5,935 bases of DNA from Thioalkalivibrio sp. (GCA_003555285.1 PWGH01000064.1:1-5935); one strand, 5' to 3'; shown: positions 1 through 5,754, counted from the stretch's first letter. The notes: generated from the letters alone by a model not told the origin. A program made the numbers and translations.

Positions 1-108
1 AACGTCCAGCAGGGTGATATACCGGCTTTCCTCGGTATCGTAGAGCCGACGGTTCGGGTATTTCTTGATCAGGCGATGCGTGTCCACTGAGTCCGTACCC
101 ATGTCCAT
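1..108 (-). CDS. phaR: PHA synthesis regulator PhaR, N-terminal fragment (runs off left edge)
   Basis: Reading the minus strand from ATG at 108 gives 36 codons that stay open to the window edge. The stretch KKYPNRRLYDTE followed by SRYITLLDV (residues 15-36) is the hallmark of the PHA/PHB accumulation regulator DNA-binding domain. PhaR proteins are known to sense PHA granules: they bind promoters of phasin and PHA genes and are titrated off DNA by nascent polymer. The gene lies 118 bp downstream of phaA on the same strand, as the ORF after phaA does in Allochromatium vinosum. The start is uncertain. ATG at 108 and ATG at 102 are both in frame, the latter having AGG 7 nt upstream, and a GTG at 87 is also possible because homology only begins around residue 12. 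The C-terminal part is outside the window. Confidence 0.9.
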   Translation of the reverse strand, partial: MDMGTDSVDTHRLIKKYPNRRLYDTEESRYITLLDV

Positions 109-112
109 ACCT

Positions 113-118
113 ATAGTA
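113..118 (-). promoter_or_regulatory. Possible -10 box for phaR
   Basis: On the minus strand TACTAT lies 4 nt before the first in-frame ATG of phaR. It is a fair match to a sigma-70 -10 element. No good -35 hexamer is visible at 16-18 bp. If real, transcription would begin at about 106, making the message leaderless or forcing use of ATG 102 or GTG 87. This is weak, pattern-only evidence. Confidence 0.22.
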
Positions 119-175
119 AGAATCTTCGTTCGAGTCTACAGCATGGCCGTGGGCATTGCCGCGTCGGTCGCCGGA

Positions 176-206
176 GCCCTGCGTCCCCTGCCGGGGTACG
201 CAGGGC
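176..206 (-). terminator. Strong hairpin between phaA and phaR
   Basis: GCCCTGCGT (176-184) is perfectly complementary to ACGCAGGGC (198-206). Inside it, CCCC (185-188) pairs with GGGG (193-196), leaving T197 bulged and a TGCC loop. The 13-bp GC-rich stem starts about 20 nt downstream of the phaA stop in the direction of transcription. No T-run follows it on the minus strand, so it is not a textbook intrinsic terminator. It may attenuate read-through into phaR or protect the phaA mRNA 3' end. Confidence 0.45.
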
Positions 207-226
207 AGGGTGGACGGCGGTAGTCG

Positions 227-1414
227 TCAGTCGATCAGCTCCAGCGCCATCGCGACGCCCTGACCCCCGCCGATGCACAGCGTGGCCAGACCGCGTTTGG
301 CCTGGCGCCGCTGCATGCCGTGCAACAGGGTGACCAGCACGCGCGCACCGGAGGCCCCGATCGGGTGACCGAGCGCGATCGCGCCGCCGCTGACATTGAC
401 CTTGGACAGATCCCAACCGAGCGTCTTGTTGACCGAGATCGCCTGCGCGGCGAAGGCCTCGTTGGCCTCGATCAGGTCCAGATCGGCCGGGGTCCAGCCG
501 GCCTTTTCCAGGCACGCCTGGGTCGCGGGGATCGGTCCGGTGCCCATCACCGCGGGATCGACGCCGGCGGAGGCGAAGGCGACGATGCGGGCCATCGGCT
601 TCAGGCCCAGTTCCTGCGCCTTCGCGGCGGTGGTCACGAGCACCACGGCGGCACCGTCGTTGATGCCGGAGGCGTTGCCGGCGGTCACCGAGCCGTCGCG
701 CTTGAAGGCCGGTCGCAGCTTGCCGAGCCCCTCGGCGGTGGTGCCGCGGCGCGGGAACTCGTCAGTGTCGAAGATCACCGGATCGCCGCGGCGCTGCGGA
801 ATCTCGATCGGGACGATCTCGTCCCGAAAGGCCCCCGCCTCGATCGCGGCCTCCGCCCGCTGTTGCGACTGCGCCGCGAAGGCATCCTGTTCCGTGCGAT
901 CGATGTCGTATTCCGTGGCGACATTCTCGGCGGTATCCCCCATGTGGCAATCGTTCATCGCGCACCACAGGCCGTCGGTGATCATCGTGTCCTTCATCGC
1001 CCAGTCGCCCATCTTCACGCCCGAGCGGGAGCGGGGCAGGGCATGCGGGGACAGGCTCATGTTCTCTTGTCCGCCGGCTACCACCATCTGGGCGTCGCCG
1101 CAGCGGATCGCCTGCCAGGCGAGATGCACGGCCTTCAGGCCGGAGCCGCAGACCTTGTTGATGGTCATCGCGGGTACTGCGTAGGGGATGCCGGCCTGCA
1201 GGGACGCCTGGCGCGCCGGGTTCTGGCCGGCAGCGCCGGTCAGAACCTGGCCCAGGATGACCTCGTCCACCTGCTCCGGCGTCACGCCCGACCGTTCGAG
1301 CAGCGCACGAATGACCCGTGCGCCCAGTTCGCTGGCCGGGATGCCGGAGAGTGAACCCATCAGGTTTCCGACCGCTGTGCGGGCGGCACCGACGATCACG
1401 ATCTCTTCGCTCAT
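227..1414 (-). CDS. phaA: Acetyl-CoA C-acetyltransferase (beta-ketothiolase) PhaA
   Basis: This 395-aa protein is the usual length for biosynthetic thiolases. It condenses two acetyl-CoA into acetoacetyl-CoA, the first step of polyhydroxybutyrate synthesis, in the cytoplasm. The acyl-accepting Cys89 sits in [11 protein letters not shown]. The NEAF motif is at 318-321, His350 is in [16 protein letters not shown], and the proton-relay Cys380 is in CIGGGQG, so all active-site elements are present. [10 protein letters not shown] at 157-166 is also typical of the family. The start at 1414 ([16 protein letters not shown]) is chosen because GAGGAG lies 9 nt upstream and homology begins directly. An upstream in-frame ATG at 1540 would add 42 non-homologous residues across the promoter. 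It is divergent from phaE and followed by phaR. A thiolase from another pathway is possible by sequence alone, but the context makes PhaA very likely. Confidence 0.95.
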   Translation of the reverse strand: MSEEIVIVGAARTAVGNLMGSLSGIPASELGARVIRALLERSGVTPEQVDEVILGQVLTGAAGQNPARQASLQAGIPYAVPAMTINKVCGSGLKAVHLAWQAIRCGDAQMVVAGGQENMSLSPHALPRSRSGVKMGDWAMKDTMITDGLWCAMNDCHMGDTAENVATEYDIDRTEQDAFAAQSQQRAEAAIEAGAFRDEIVPIEIPQRRGDPVIFDTDEFPRRGTTAEGLGKLRPAFKRDGSVTAGNASGINDGAAVVLVTTAAKAQELGLKPMARIVAFASAGVDPAVMGTGPIPATQACLEKAGWTPADLDLIEANEAFAAQAISVNKTLGWDLSKVNVSGGAIALGHPIGASGARVLVTLLHGMQRRQAKRGLATLCIGGGQGVAMALELID

Positions 1415-1423
1415 CTGCTGCTT

Positions 1424-1429
1424 CTCCTC
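1424..1429 (-). promoter_or_regulatory. Ribosome binding site of phaA
   Basis: On the minus strand GAGGAG ends 9 nt before the ATG at 1414. This decides the 395-aa start over the longer in-frame reading from 1540. Confidence 0.75.
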
Positions 1430-1447
1430 TGTATCGACTGAATGGGC

Positions 1448-1476
1448 CAGATCGTATGCGGACCGATCTGTGCACA
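1448..1476. promoter_or_regulatory. Operator-like dyads upstream of phaA
   Basis: CAGATCG (1448-1454) and CGATCTG (1464-1470) form a perfect 7-bp inverted repeat with a 9-bp spacer. The perfect palindrome TGTGCACA (1469-1476) adjoins and overlaps its right arm by 2 bp. On the minus strand TACGAT (1456-1451), a possible phaA -10 box, overlaps the left arm, so a protein bound here would block phaA transcription. The binder is unknown; PhaR is one candidate because the locus encodes it. Confidence 0.4.
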
Positions 1477-1541
1477 CGGTGCCCGGAGCGCCGGGGTGCG
1501 GCGAACCCAAGGGTCCGCTGAGTATGGCATGCCCGACCAAA

Positions 1542-1573
1542 AATGCGGCACCAGCATCGCGCCGGACCGCATT
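1542..1573. repeat. Inverted repeat in the phaA-phaE intergenic region
   Basis: AATGCGG (1542-1548) and CCGCATT (1567-1573) are perfectly complementary 7-mers, 18 nt apart. They lie near the middle of the divergent region, about 130 bp from phaA and 140 bp from phaE. They could be paired half-sites or a hairpin, or could be chance. Confidence 0.3.
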
Positions 1574-1632
1574 CCCGTGCCCGCGGTCAGGGTTCGGGAT
1601 CCGCTGGATGCGATGGTGCGATGCACAAAGGT

Positions 1633-1661
1633 ATGCTAGTGTCCCAAGAACCTTCTATCAT
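1633..1661 (+). promoter_or_regulatory. Probable sigma-70 promoter for phaEC
   Basis: TATCAT (1656-1661) matches five of six -10 consensus positions. ATGCTA (1633-1638) lies 17 bp upstream and matches three of six -35 positions. The predicted start at about 1668 leaves a leader of about 47 nt carrying the phaE Shine-Dalgarno. TATGCT at 1632-1637 is an alternative -10 with no convincing -35. Confidence 0.42.
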
Positions 1662-1703
1662 CCCTCATTCATGGAATGACCTTACCACCGTGTAGCGATC
1701 ATC

Positions 1704-1708
1704 AGGAG
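1704..1708 (+). promoter_or_regulatory. Ribosome binding site of phaE
   Basis: AGGAG ends 6 nt before the ATG at 1715. This supports that start over the in-frame ATG at 1676, which has no such site and would add 13 non-homologous residues. Confidence 0.75.
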
Positions 1709-1714
1709 ATATCA

Positions 1715-2992
1715 ATGGCTGATTCCGATTCAACCGCCGATCAGTGGCTGGAGGCGCAGCGGCGTTACTGGGACGCCTGGACGGACATGGCTCGCCGCGG
1801 TATCGAGGCGACCACGCCGGCCCCCCGAGCGCCGGCGAACCCCTGGGCCGATGCCCTGGACCAGTGGTGGAAGGCCGTCGCACCGAGCCTGCCCCAGTCC
1901 AATCAGGGCCCCTTCGATCAGATGATGAATCTGGGCAAGAGCTATTTTTCCATGGCCGAGCAATTCAGCGGAGGCGGGGCCGGGGTGCCGACGAACCCGA
2001 CCGAGATCGTCGAAAAGTGGTCCCGCATGATGACCGATGCCTTCGGTCAGGCCAATCAGGGGCTGAATCCCTTCGCGGCGATGGCTGGCCAGGGCGCGCG
2101 TCCGGGCAAGGCCTTCTGGGACCTGCCGCTCGACAACTGGGCCCGGACCTTCTCGGGCGGCCTGCCGATTCCGGGTGATTTCCTGAAGGCCTTCGACATC
2201 CCGGCCTTCACCGGCGAGGGTCCCGAGGACATGCGCGCCCGCATGGACCGTTTCCTGGCCACGCCGGCAGTGGGCTATGCGCGCGAGTCCCAGGAACAAC
2301 AGCAGAACTTCGTCCGTCGCCTGCTCGAATACGAGAAGGCCATGGGAGAATACCAGGCCGGTTTCGCCGAGTTGATGGCCCCCTCACTGGAGGCCTTCCG
2401 TCGCCGGCTCGAGGCCACCGCCAAGGAGCACGGGCCGATCAATTCGATCCGCCAGATCTACGATACCTGGGTCGATGCCTTCGAAGAAGTTTATGCGGAA
2501 TATGCGAACTCGGACGCCTATGCGCGGCGCTATGGCGGTCTGGTGAACGCCTTGATGGGCGTCAAGCGCGAGGGCGCCCGGTTGGTCGACGAGCAGCTGG
2601 AGGCGATGAACATGCCCACGCGCTCCGAGATCGGTGTGCTGGAGCATCGTCTGCACGACACGCGGGCGGCCTACCGCAAACTGCGCTTCGAGGCCGAAGG
2701 CCTGCGGGAGGACCTGGACGCCCAGGCCGATATCCAGCGGGAAACCGGAGATGCGCTCGAGCACCTGCGCGCCGAACTGGATCAGCTGCGCGCGCAGGTG
2801 GGATCGGCGAAGCCCGAATCGTCCGGCGGGTCCGGTAAGACGGGGGGGGGCGATGCCGCCCAGAGCAAGGACGAGGGCGAAGCGACCGGATCCACCGAGG
2901 CGTCCAAATCCGCAGCCAAACCCAAACCCACGCGTACGCGTACCGCCAGCCCGGGTAAGGGCGGCACCAGCGGGAGGAAGACCCAGTCATGA
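1715..2992 (+). CDS. phaE: Class III PHA synthase subunit PhaE
   Basis: This 425-aa protein is the non-catalytic partner that class III PhaC needs for activity on the granule surface. It opens with the Trp-rich amphipathic stretch WLEAQRRYWDAWTDMARRG (11-29). The family-typical YDTWVDAFEEVYAEYA is at 249-264, followed by YGGLVNALMGVKR (273-285). NMPTRSEIGVLEHRLHDTR (299-317) leads into a heptad-like coiled coil to about 362. Residues 363-425 are a low-complexity Gly/Ser/Lys/Pro/Thr tail. Its last 28 residues hold eight Lys/Arg and no acidic residue, with KPKPTRTRT at 402-410. From memory the A. vinosum subunit is about 357 aa, so this tail is an extension. The TGA overlaps the phaC ATG by 4 bp, suggesting coupled translation. 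No membrane segment or signal peptide is seen. The family assignment is firm; the tail's function is unknown. Confidence 0.9.
   Translation: MADSDSTADQWLEAQRRYWDAWTDMARRGIEATTPAPRAPANPWADALDQWWKAVAPSLPQSNQGPFDQMMNLGKSYFSMAEQFSGGGAGVPTNPTEIVEKWSRMMTDAFGQANQGLNPFAAMAGQGARPGKAFWDLPLDNWARTFSGGLPIPGDFLKAFDIPAFTGEGPEDMRARMDRFLATPAVGYARESQEQQQNFVRRLLEYEKAMGEYQAGFAELMAPSLEAFRRRLEATAKEHGPINSIRQIYDTWVDAFEEVYAEYANSDAYARRYGGLVNALMGVKREGARLVDEQLEAMNMPTRSEIGVLEHRLHDTRAAYRKLRFEAEGLREDLDAQADIQRETGDALEHLRAELDQLRAQVGSAKPESSGGSGKTGGGDAAQSKDEGEATGSTEASKSAAKPKPTRTRTASPGKGGTSGRKTQS
2842..2850 (+). repeat. Nine-G homopolymer inside phaE
   Basis: An uninterrupted run of nine G encodes Gly-Gly-Gly (377-379) in the PhaE tail, next to a Gly/Ser-rich segment. 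Such runs are prone to replication slippage. Reading the other frames by eye, loss of one G leaves the frame open to a stop at 3024-3026, inside phaC. Gain of one G ends at TAA 2956-2958, just before phaC. Confidence 0.85.
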
Positions 2993-4056
2993 GCCCAATC
3001 CAGATTCGCCCCGACGAAGCCCTTGAAGAGCTGACCAGTTTTCAGCGCAAGTTGACCCACGGTATCCAGAATCTGATGCAGGCCGAGGAGGTGGCCACCG
3101 GGGTCACGCCGAAGCAGGCGGTGTACGAAGAGGACAAGATGGTCCTCTATCGCTTTCAGGCGCCGACCAGCGTGGTGCAGAATCCGGTGCCGCTGCTGAT
3201 CGTCTATGCCTTGGTCAATCGTCCCTACATGGCGGACATCCAGGAAAACCGCTCCACCATTCGCGGTCTGCTCGATGCCGGCCTGGATGTGTACCTGGTC
3301 GACTGGGGCTATCCGGACCGCGCCGACCGCTGCCTGACCCTGGACGACTACATCAACGGCTACCTGGATCGCTGTGTGGACGTGATCCGCAAGCGCCACA
3401 AACTGGACAAGATCAACGTGCTGGGCATCTGCCAGGGCGGCACCTTCAGTCTCTGCTATGCCGCCACCCATCCGGAGAAGGTCGCGAACCTGGTGACCAT
3501 GGTGACCCCGGTCGACTTCCAGACCCCGGACAACATGTTGTCCAACTGGATCCGCTATGTCGACGTGGATCTGCTGGTGGATACCGTGGGCAATGTGCCG
3601 GGCGAGATGCTGAACTGGAACTTCCTGAACCTGAAGCCGTATCGGTTAATGGGCCAGAAGTACCTGGATATGGTCGATGTTCTGGACAAGCCCGAGCAGA
3701 TCGACAGCTTCCTGCGCATGGAGAAGTGGATCTTCGACAGCCCCGATCAGGCCGGGGAGGCCTTCCGGCAGTTCCAGAAGGACTTCTACCAGGGCAACAA
3801 GCTGGTCGAGGGCGGGTTGAAGATCGGGCCCCACGAGGTGAACCTGAAGAACGTCACCATGCCCGTCTATAACGTCTATGCGACCGAGGATCATCTGGTG
3901 CCGCCGGATGCCTCCCGAGCCCTGAAGAAGCTGGTGGGCACCAAGGATTACACCGAATTCACTTTCAAGGGCGGCCATATCGGCATTTACGTGAGCGGAC
4001 GCGCCCAGAAGGAAATTCCCCCCTCCGTCGCCCGCTGGATCCAAGAGCGCAGCTAG
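2989..4056 (+). CDS. phaC: Class III poly(3-hydroxyalkanoate) synthase subunit PhaC
   Basis: This 355-aa protein is the catalytic subunit that polymerises (R)-3-hydroxyacyl-CoA, mainly 3-hydroxybutyryl-CoA, into PHA and releases CoA. Its length is that of short class III synthases rather than the roughly 590 aa of class I. The alpha/beta-hydrolase nucleophile is Cys148 in the lipase-like box GICQGGTFS (146-154). Asp301 is in YATEDHLVPP and His330 in FKGGHIGIYVSG, completing the triad one residue offset from the A. vinosum numbering I recall (149/302/331). Other family stretches are PKQAVYEEDKMVLYRF (41-56), YLVDWGYPDRADR (102-114) and NWNFLNLKPYRL (209-220). The start overlaps the phaE stop (ATGA), with GGAGG 11 nt upstream inside phaE. 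A hairpin follows 16 nt after the stop. It acts as a PhaE-PhaC complex on granules. Confidence 0.97.
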   Translation: MSPIQIRPDEALEELTSFQRKLTHGIQNLMQAEEVATGVTPKQAVYEEDKMVLYRFQAPTSVVQNPVPLLIVYALVNRPYMADIQENRSTIRGLLDAGLDVYLVDWGYPDRADRCLTLDDYINGYLDRCVDVIRKRHKLDKINVLGICQGGTFSLCYAATHPEKVANLVTMVTPVDFQTPDNMLSNWIRYVDVDLLVDTVGNVPGEMLNWNFLNLKPYRLMGQKYLDMVDVLDKPEQIDSFLRMEKWIFDSPDQAGEAFRQFQKDFYQGNKLVEGGLKIGPHEVNLKNVTMPVYNVYATEDHLVPPDASRALKKLVGTKDYTEFTFKGGHIGIYVSGRAQKEIPPSVARWIQERS

Positions 4057-4071
4057 CCACCTCCACAAGCA

Positions 4072-4103
4072 CGGCGCCCCGCTCCGTCCCGGACGGGGCG
4101 CCG
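4072..4103 (+). terminator. GC-rich hairpin after phaC
   Basis: CGGCGCCCCG (4072-4081) pairs perfectly with CGGGGCGCCG (4094-4103). TCC (4083-4085) pairs with GGA (4091-4093) inside it, with C4082 bulged. It begins 15 nt past the phaC stop. What follows, GTTGTGT, is only moderately T-rich, so it is a suboptimal intrinsic terminator but the best candidate for the end of the phaEC transcript. Confidence 0.6.
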
Positions 4104-4123
4104 GTTGTGTACGGTTGGTCAAG

Positions 4124-4204
4124 CGCAGCGAACTCCCCGCCGTCCCGTGTGCCGCAGCCCCGTAGGCTGCAGCCCACGGGACGGCTGCGCGGGGTTCCCC
4201 TGCG
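4124..4204. repeat. Long imperfect inverted repeat upstream of purU
   Basis: An 81-nt stretch folds on itself in layers. CGCAG (4124-4128) pairs with CTGCG (4200-4204), CCCC (4135-4138) with GGGG (4191-4194), and GCCGTCCCGTG (4139-4149) perfectly with CACGGGACGGC (4175-4185). Innermost, GCAGCC (4154-4159) pairs with GGCTGC (4165-4170) around a 5-nt loop. Size, symmetry and intergenic position resemble the dispersed palindromic elements (REP/MITE-like) common in gammaproteobacteria. Copy number cannot be judged from one window, and it could instead be a structured leader or a second terminator for phaC. Confidence 0.55.
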
Positions 4205-4225
4205 TCTGCGGCCGCCGGCGTGTGT

Positions 4226-4252
4226 CCCGCTGCGGCGTAACCCGCTGCGGCG
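4226..4252. repeat. 12-bp direct repeat
   Basis: CCCGCTGCGGCG occurs at 4226-4237 and again at 4241-4252, separated by TAA (15-bp period). It lies between the inverted repeat and purU. It may be a small tandem duplication or a pair of binding sites. TACACT at 4283-4288, downstream of it, is the only -10-like hexamer I see for purU, and it lacks a clear -35. Confidence 0.5.
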
Positions 4253-4319
4253 CAGCGCTTCCCGTGGCCCCAGCCGGCGCCGTACACTGCCCGCCTGTCG
4301 CAACGCCGTCGAGCCGACC

Positions 4320-5174
4320 ATGACCGAACGCAGTGAATTCCGCCTGACCATCGCCTGCCCGGACCGGATGGGGATCGTGGCCCGGGTCGCGGGTCGGATC
4401 GCCGATGCCGAGGGCTGGATCACCGAGGCGGCCCAGCACACCGACCTCGAGGCGCAATGGTTCTTCATGCGCTGGGTGTTCTCCCTGCCCGCGGGTGGTG
4501 AGGCGGCCCTGAATCGGGACTTGGCCCAGCAGGCGCTCGAGTTCGATATGCGCTGGTCCCTGAGTGACACCCGGATTCGGCCACGGGTGGTGATCCTGGT
4601 CAGTCGGGAGCCGCATTGTCTGACCGATCTTCTGGCGCGCTGGCGGTCCGGCGAGATGCCGATGGAGATCCCCGCGATCCTGTCCAACCATCGGGAGCTC
4701 GAGGAGGTTGCCAGTTGCTACGGCATCCCGTTTGAACATATCCCCGTGACGCCCCAGACCCGCGAGCAGGCCTTCCAGCGCCTGCAGGATAGCCTGCAGG
4801 CGCTCGAGGCCGACACCATCGTGCTGGCGCGCTACATGCAGATCCTGCCGCCGAACCTTTGCCTGCAGTTCCGGGAACGGGTGATCAACATCCACCACAG
4901 CTTCCTGCCGTCCTTCGTCGGCGCGCGGCCCTACCACCAGGCCTTTGCCCGTGGTGTGAAGCTGATTGGTGCAACGTGTCACTACGTGACCGAGGAACTC
5001 GACGCCGGCCCGATCATCGAACAGGATGTGGCCCGGATCCGCCACGACGACCAAGTGGGGGACCTGGTGCGCAAGGGGCGCGACGTCGAACGCTGGGTGC
5101 TGGCCCGGGGGTTGCGCTACCACCTCGAGGGCCGGGTGCTGACCCACGGCAACAAGACCATCGTTTTCGATTGA
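4320..5174 (+). CDS. purU: Formyltetrahydrofolate deformylase PurU
   Basis: This 284-aa protein hydrolyses 10-formyl-tetrahydrofolate to formate and tetrahydrofolate, balancing one-carbon pools and supplying formate for purine synthesis. It is cytoplasmic. An N-terminal ACT domain (about 7-85) begins FRLTIACPDRMGIVARVAG. The formyltransferase-fold domain follows from about 88, with VVILVSREPHCLTDLL and ILSNHREL (120-127). The catalytic set Asn190, His192 (NIHHSFLPSF) and Asp228 (LDAGPIIEQD) has the same spacing as Asn106/His108/Asp144 of PurN. Length is close to E. coli PurU (about 280). The start at 4320 is chosen by homology; Shine-Dalgarno support is weak (GAG at 4311). An open reading upstream from 4107 adds 71 Arg/Pro-rich residues running through the inverted repeat and is rejected. 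It is probably an independent unit, 263 bp after phaC. Confidence 0.95.
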   Translation: MTERSEFRLTIACPDRMGIVARVAGRIADAEGWITEAAQHTDLEAQWFFMRWVFSLPAGGEAALNRDLAQQALEFDMRWSLSDTRIRPRVVILVSREPHCLTDLLARWRSGEMPMEIPAILSNHRELEEVASCYGIPFEHIPVTPQTREQAFQRLQDSLQALEADTIVLARYMQILPPNLCLQFRERVINIHHSFLPSFVGARPYHQAFARGVKLIGATCHYVTEELDAGPIIEQDVARIRHDDQVGDLVRKGRDVERWVLARGLRYHLEGRVLTHGNKTIVFD

Positions 5175-5216
5175 GATGGGCCCACAAGGGTGCTTGCATT
5201 TTTCAGACAGGCCCGC

Positions 5217-5231
5217 ATGATGAAACCATGA
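5217..5231 (+). other. Possible 4-codon leader ORF coupled to the DUF1820 gene
   Basis: ATG ATG AAA CCA TGA (5217-5231) encodes Met-Met-Lys-Pro. Its TGA overlaps the ATG of the next gene as ATGA. ACAGG ends 5 nt before its ATG, whereas the downstream ATG at 5228 has no usable Shine-Dalgarno of its own. Ribosomes could load here and re-initiate. The pattern is short enough to arise by chance. Confidence 0.25.
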
Positions 5232-5563
5232 CTGATTCCAACCGCTATCGCGTCACGTTCATCAACCAAGGCAAGGTGTACGAGATCTTTGCCCGCGAGG
5301 TGTACCAGGATCACCTGTACGGCTTCGTGACCGTGGAGGGCCTGCTTTTTGGCGAGCGTACCCAGATGGTGGTCGATCCCAGCGAGGAGCGTCTGCGCCA
5401 TGAATTCGAGGGAGTGCAGCGGTTTCATCTTCCGCTGCACGCGCTGGTTCGCATCGACGAGGTCGAGCGCGTGGGCACGGCGCGGATCCGCGACATGAAC
5501 CCCGGCGGCAATGTGCATGCCTTCCCCGGCATGCTGCCCCCCGGCCCGGAGCGCACCCGATAG
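5228..5563 (+). CDS. DUF1820 family protein
   Basis: This 111-aa protein has the features I associate with the DUF1820 family of proteobacteria. They are an N-terminal RYRVTFINQGKVYEIFAREV (6-25) and LYGFVTVEGLLFGERTQMVV (30-49). DPSEERLRHEFEGVQRFHLP (50-69) and HALVRIDEVERVGTARIRD (71-89) follow, then a Pro/Gly-rich end GNVHAFPGMLPPGPE. The alternation of short hydrophobic stretches suggests a small beta-rich cytoplasmic fold. There is no signal peptide, membrane segment or cysteine. The function is not known to me, and none should be inferred from context. It lies 53 bp after purU on the same strand and could share its transcript. The start at 5228 fits family length; upstream in-frame codons lie in purU and lack homology. 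The ribosome-binding site is poor. Confidence 0.88.
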   Translation: MTDSNRYRVTFINQGKVYEIFAREVYQDHLYGFVTVEGLLFGERTQMVVDPSEERLRHEFEGVQRFHLPLHALVRIDEVERVGTARIRDMNPGGNVHAFPGMLPPGPERTR

Positions 5564-5576
5564 CGGATAACGGGTC

Positions 5577-5600
5577 CCGGCACCGCCTTGGGCGGGCTGG
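5577..5600 (+). terminator. Hairpin after the DUF1820 gene
   Basis: CCGGC-A-CCGCC (5577-5587) pairs with GGCGG-GCTGG (5591-5600) through ten pairs, one of them G-T, with A5582 bulged and a TTG loop. It begins 13 nt after the stop. No T-run follows, so it is only terminator-like. The rest of the gap up to the tRNA promoter shows only a small 7-bp tandem (CAGTGGC twice, 5654-5667). Confidence 0.3.
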
Positions 5601-5679
5601 AGGCTGCAAGGCCGGTCTCGTGGTGCCATCGCCGGCTCTGCCGATCCGGGGAGTCAGTGGCCAGTGGCTGATGGAACAA

Positions 5680-5708
5680 TTGCGGTTTGGCACGTGCTAG
5701 TTTACCCT
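5680..5708 (+). promoter_or_regulatory. Probable promoter of tRNA-Ser
   Basis: TTGCGG (5680-5685) and TACCCT (5703-5708) are separated by exactly 17 bp. They keep the most important positions (TTG; T-A-....T). The next bases GCGCAGC are GC-rich, as in discriminators of stringently controlled stable-RNA promoters. TGCTAGTTT (5695-5703) is an alternative extended -10. The predicted start near 5715 gives a leader of about 40 nt. Confidence 0.45.
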
Positions 5709-5715
5709 GCGCAGC

Positions 5716-5750
5716 TTCGCGGGTCGGCCGTTACACGCCGGATCCGCGAA
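5716..5750 (+). other. Hairpin in the tRNA-Ser 5' leader
   Basis: TTCGCGG (5716-5722) pairs with CCGCGAA (5744-5750), GTC (5723-5725) with GAT (5741-5743, one wobble), and GGC (5726-5728) with GCC (5737-5739), with G5740 bulged. This 13-bp stem ends 4 nt before the mature tRNA and would occupy nearly all of the predicted leader. It is likely removed by RNase P and may help present the cleavage site. Confidence 0.5.
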
Positions 5751-5754
5751 ACCC

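Larger units (their letters stand above)
1415..1714. other. Divergent phaA / phaE regulatory region, no gene
   Basis: This 300-bp stretch separates the oppositely oriented phaA and phaE genes. Open frames crossing it have no recognisable homology and overlap the promoters, so I see no coding sequence. It holds the phaA Shine-Dalgarno, a dyad overlapping a possible phaA -10, a short GC hairpin (CCCGG at 1482-1486 with CCGGG at 1491-1495), a second dyad at 1542-1573, GTGC-GAT-GCAC at 1616-1626, and a plausible phaE promoter at 1633-1661. Both PHA arms are likely controlled here, possibly by PhaR; that last point is inference. Confidence 0.6.

Noticed and set aside
320..1354. Long plus-strand open frame (344 aa) opposite phaA
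   Set aside because: It is antisense to a complete thiolase with all active-site motifs. Its Arg/Gly/Asp-rich translation has no recognisable domain, as expected for a GC-rich shadow frame.
1415..1540. 42-residue N-terminal extension of PhaA from ATG 1540
   Set aside because: It lacks a ribosome binding site, has no thiolase homology and would cover the promoter. [16 protein letters not shown] with GAGGAG upstream is the clear start.
4107..4319. 71-residue N-terminal extension of PurU
   Set aside because: The translation is Arg/Pro-rich, runs through the inverted and direct repeats, and lies before an ACT domain that begins normally after the ATG at 4320.
4119..5147. Minus-strand open frame of 342 aa opposite purU
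   Set aside because: It is antisense to purU with a compositionally biased product and no motifs.
5177..5203. Intrinsic terminator between purU and the DUF1820 gene (TGGGCCCA then T5)
   Set aside because: The T-run at 5199-5203 is real, but the only stem before it is about four pairs, too weak to call.
5687..5702. Sigma-54 promoter suggested by TTGGCACG upstream of the tRNA
   Set aside because: The -24 half looks perfect, but the GC required ten bases after GG is TT here, so the -12 element is absent. A sigma-70 reading fits better.
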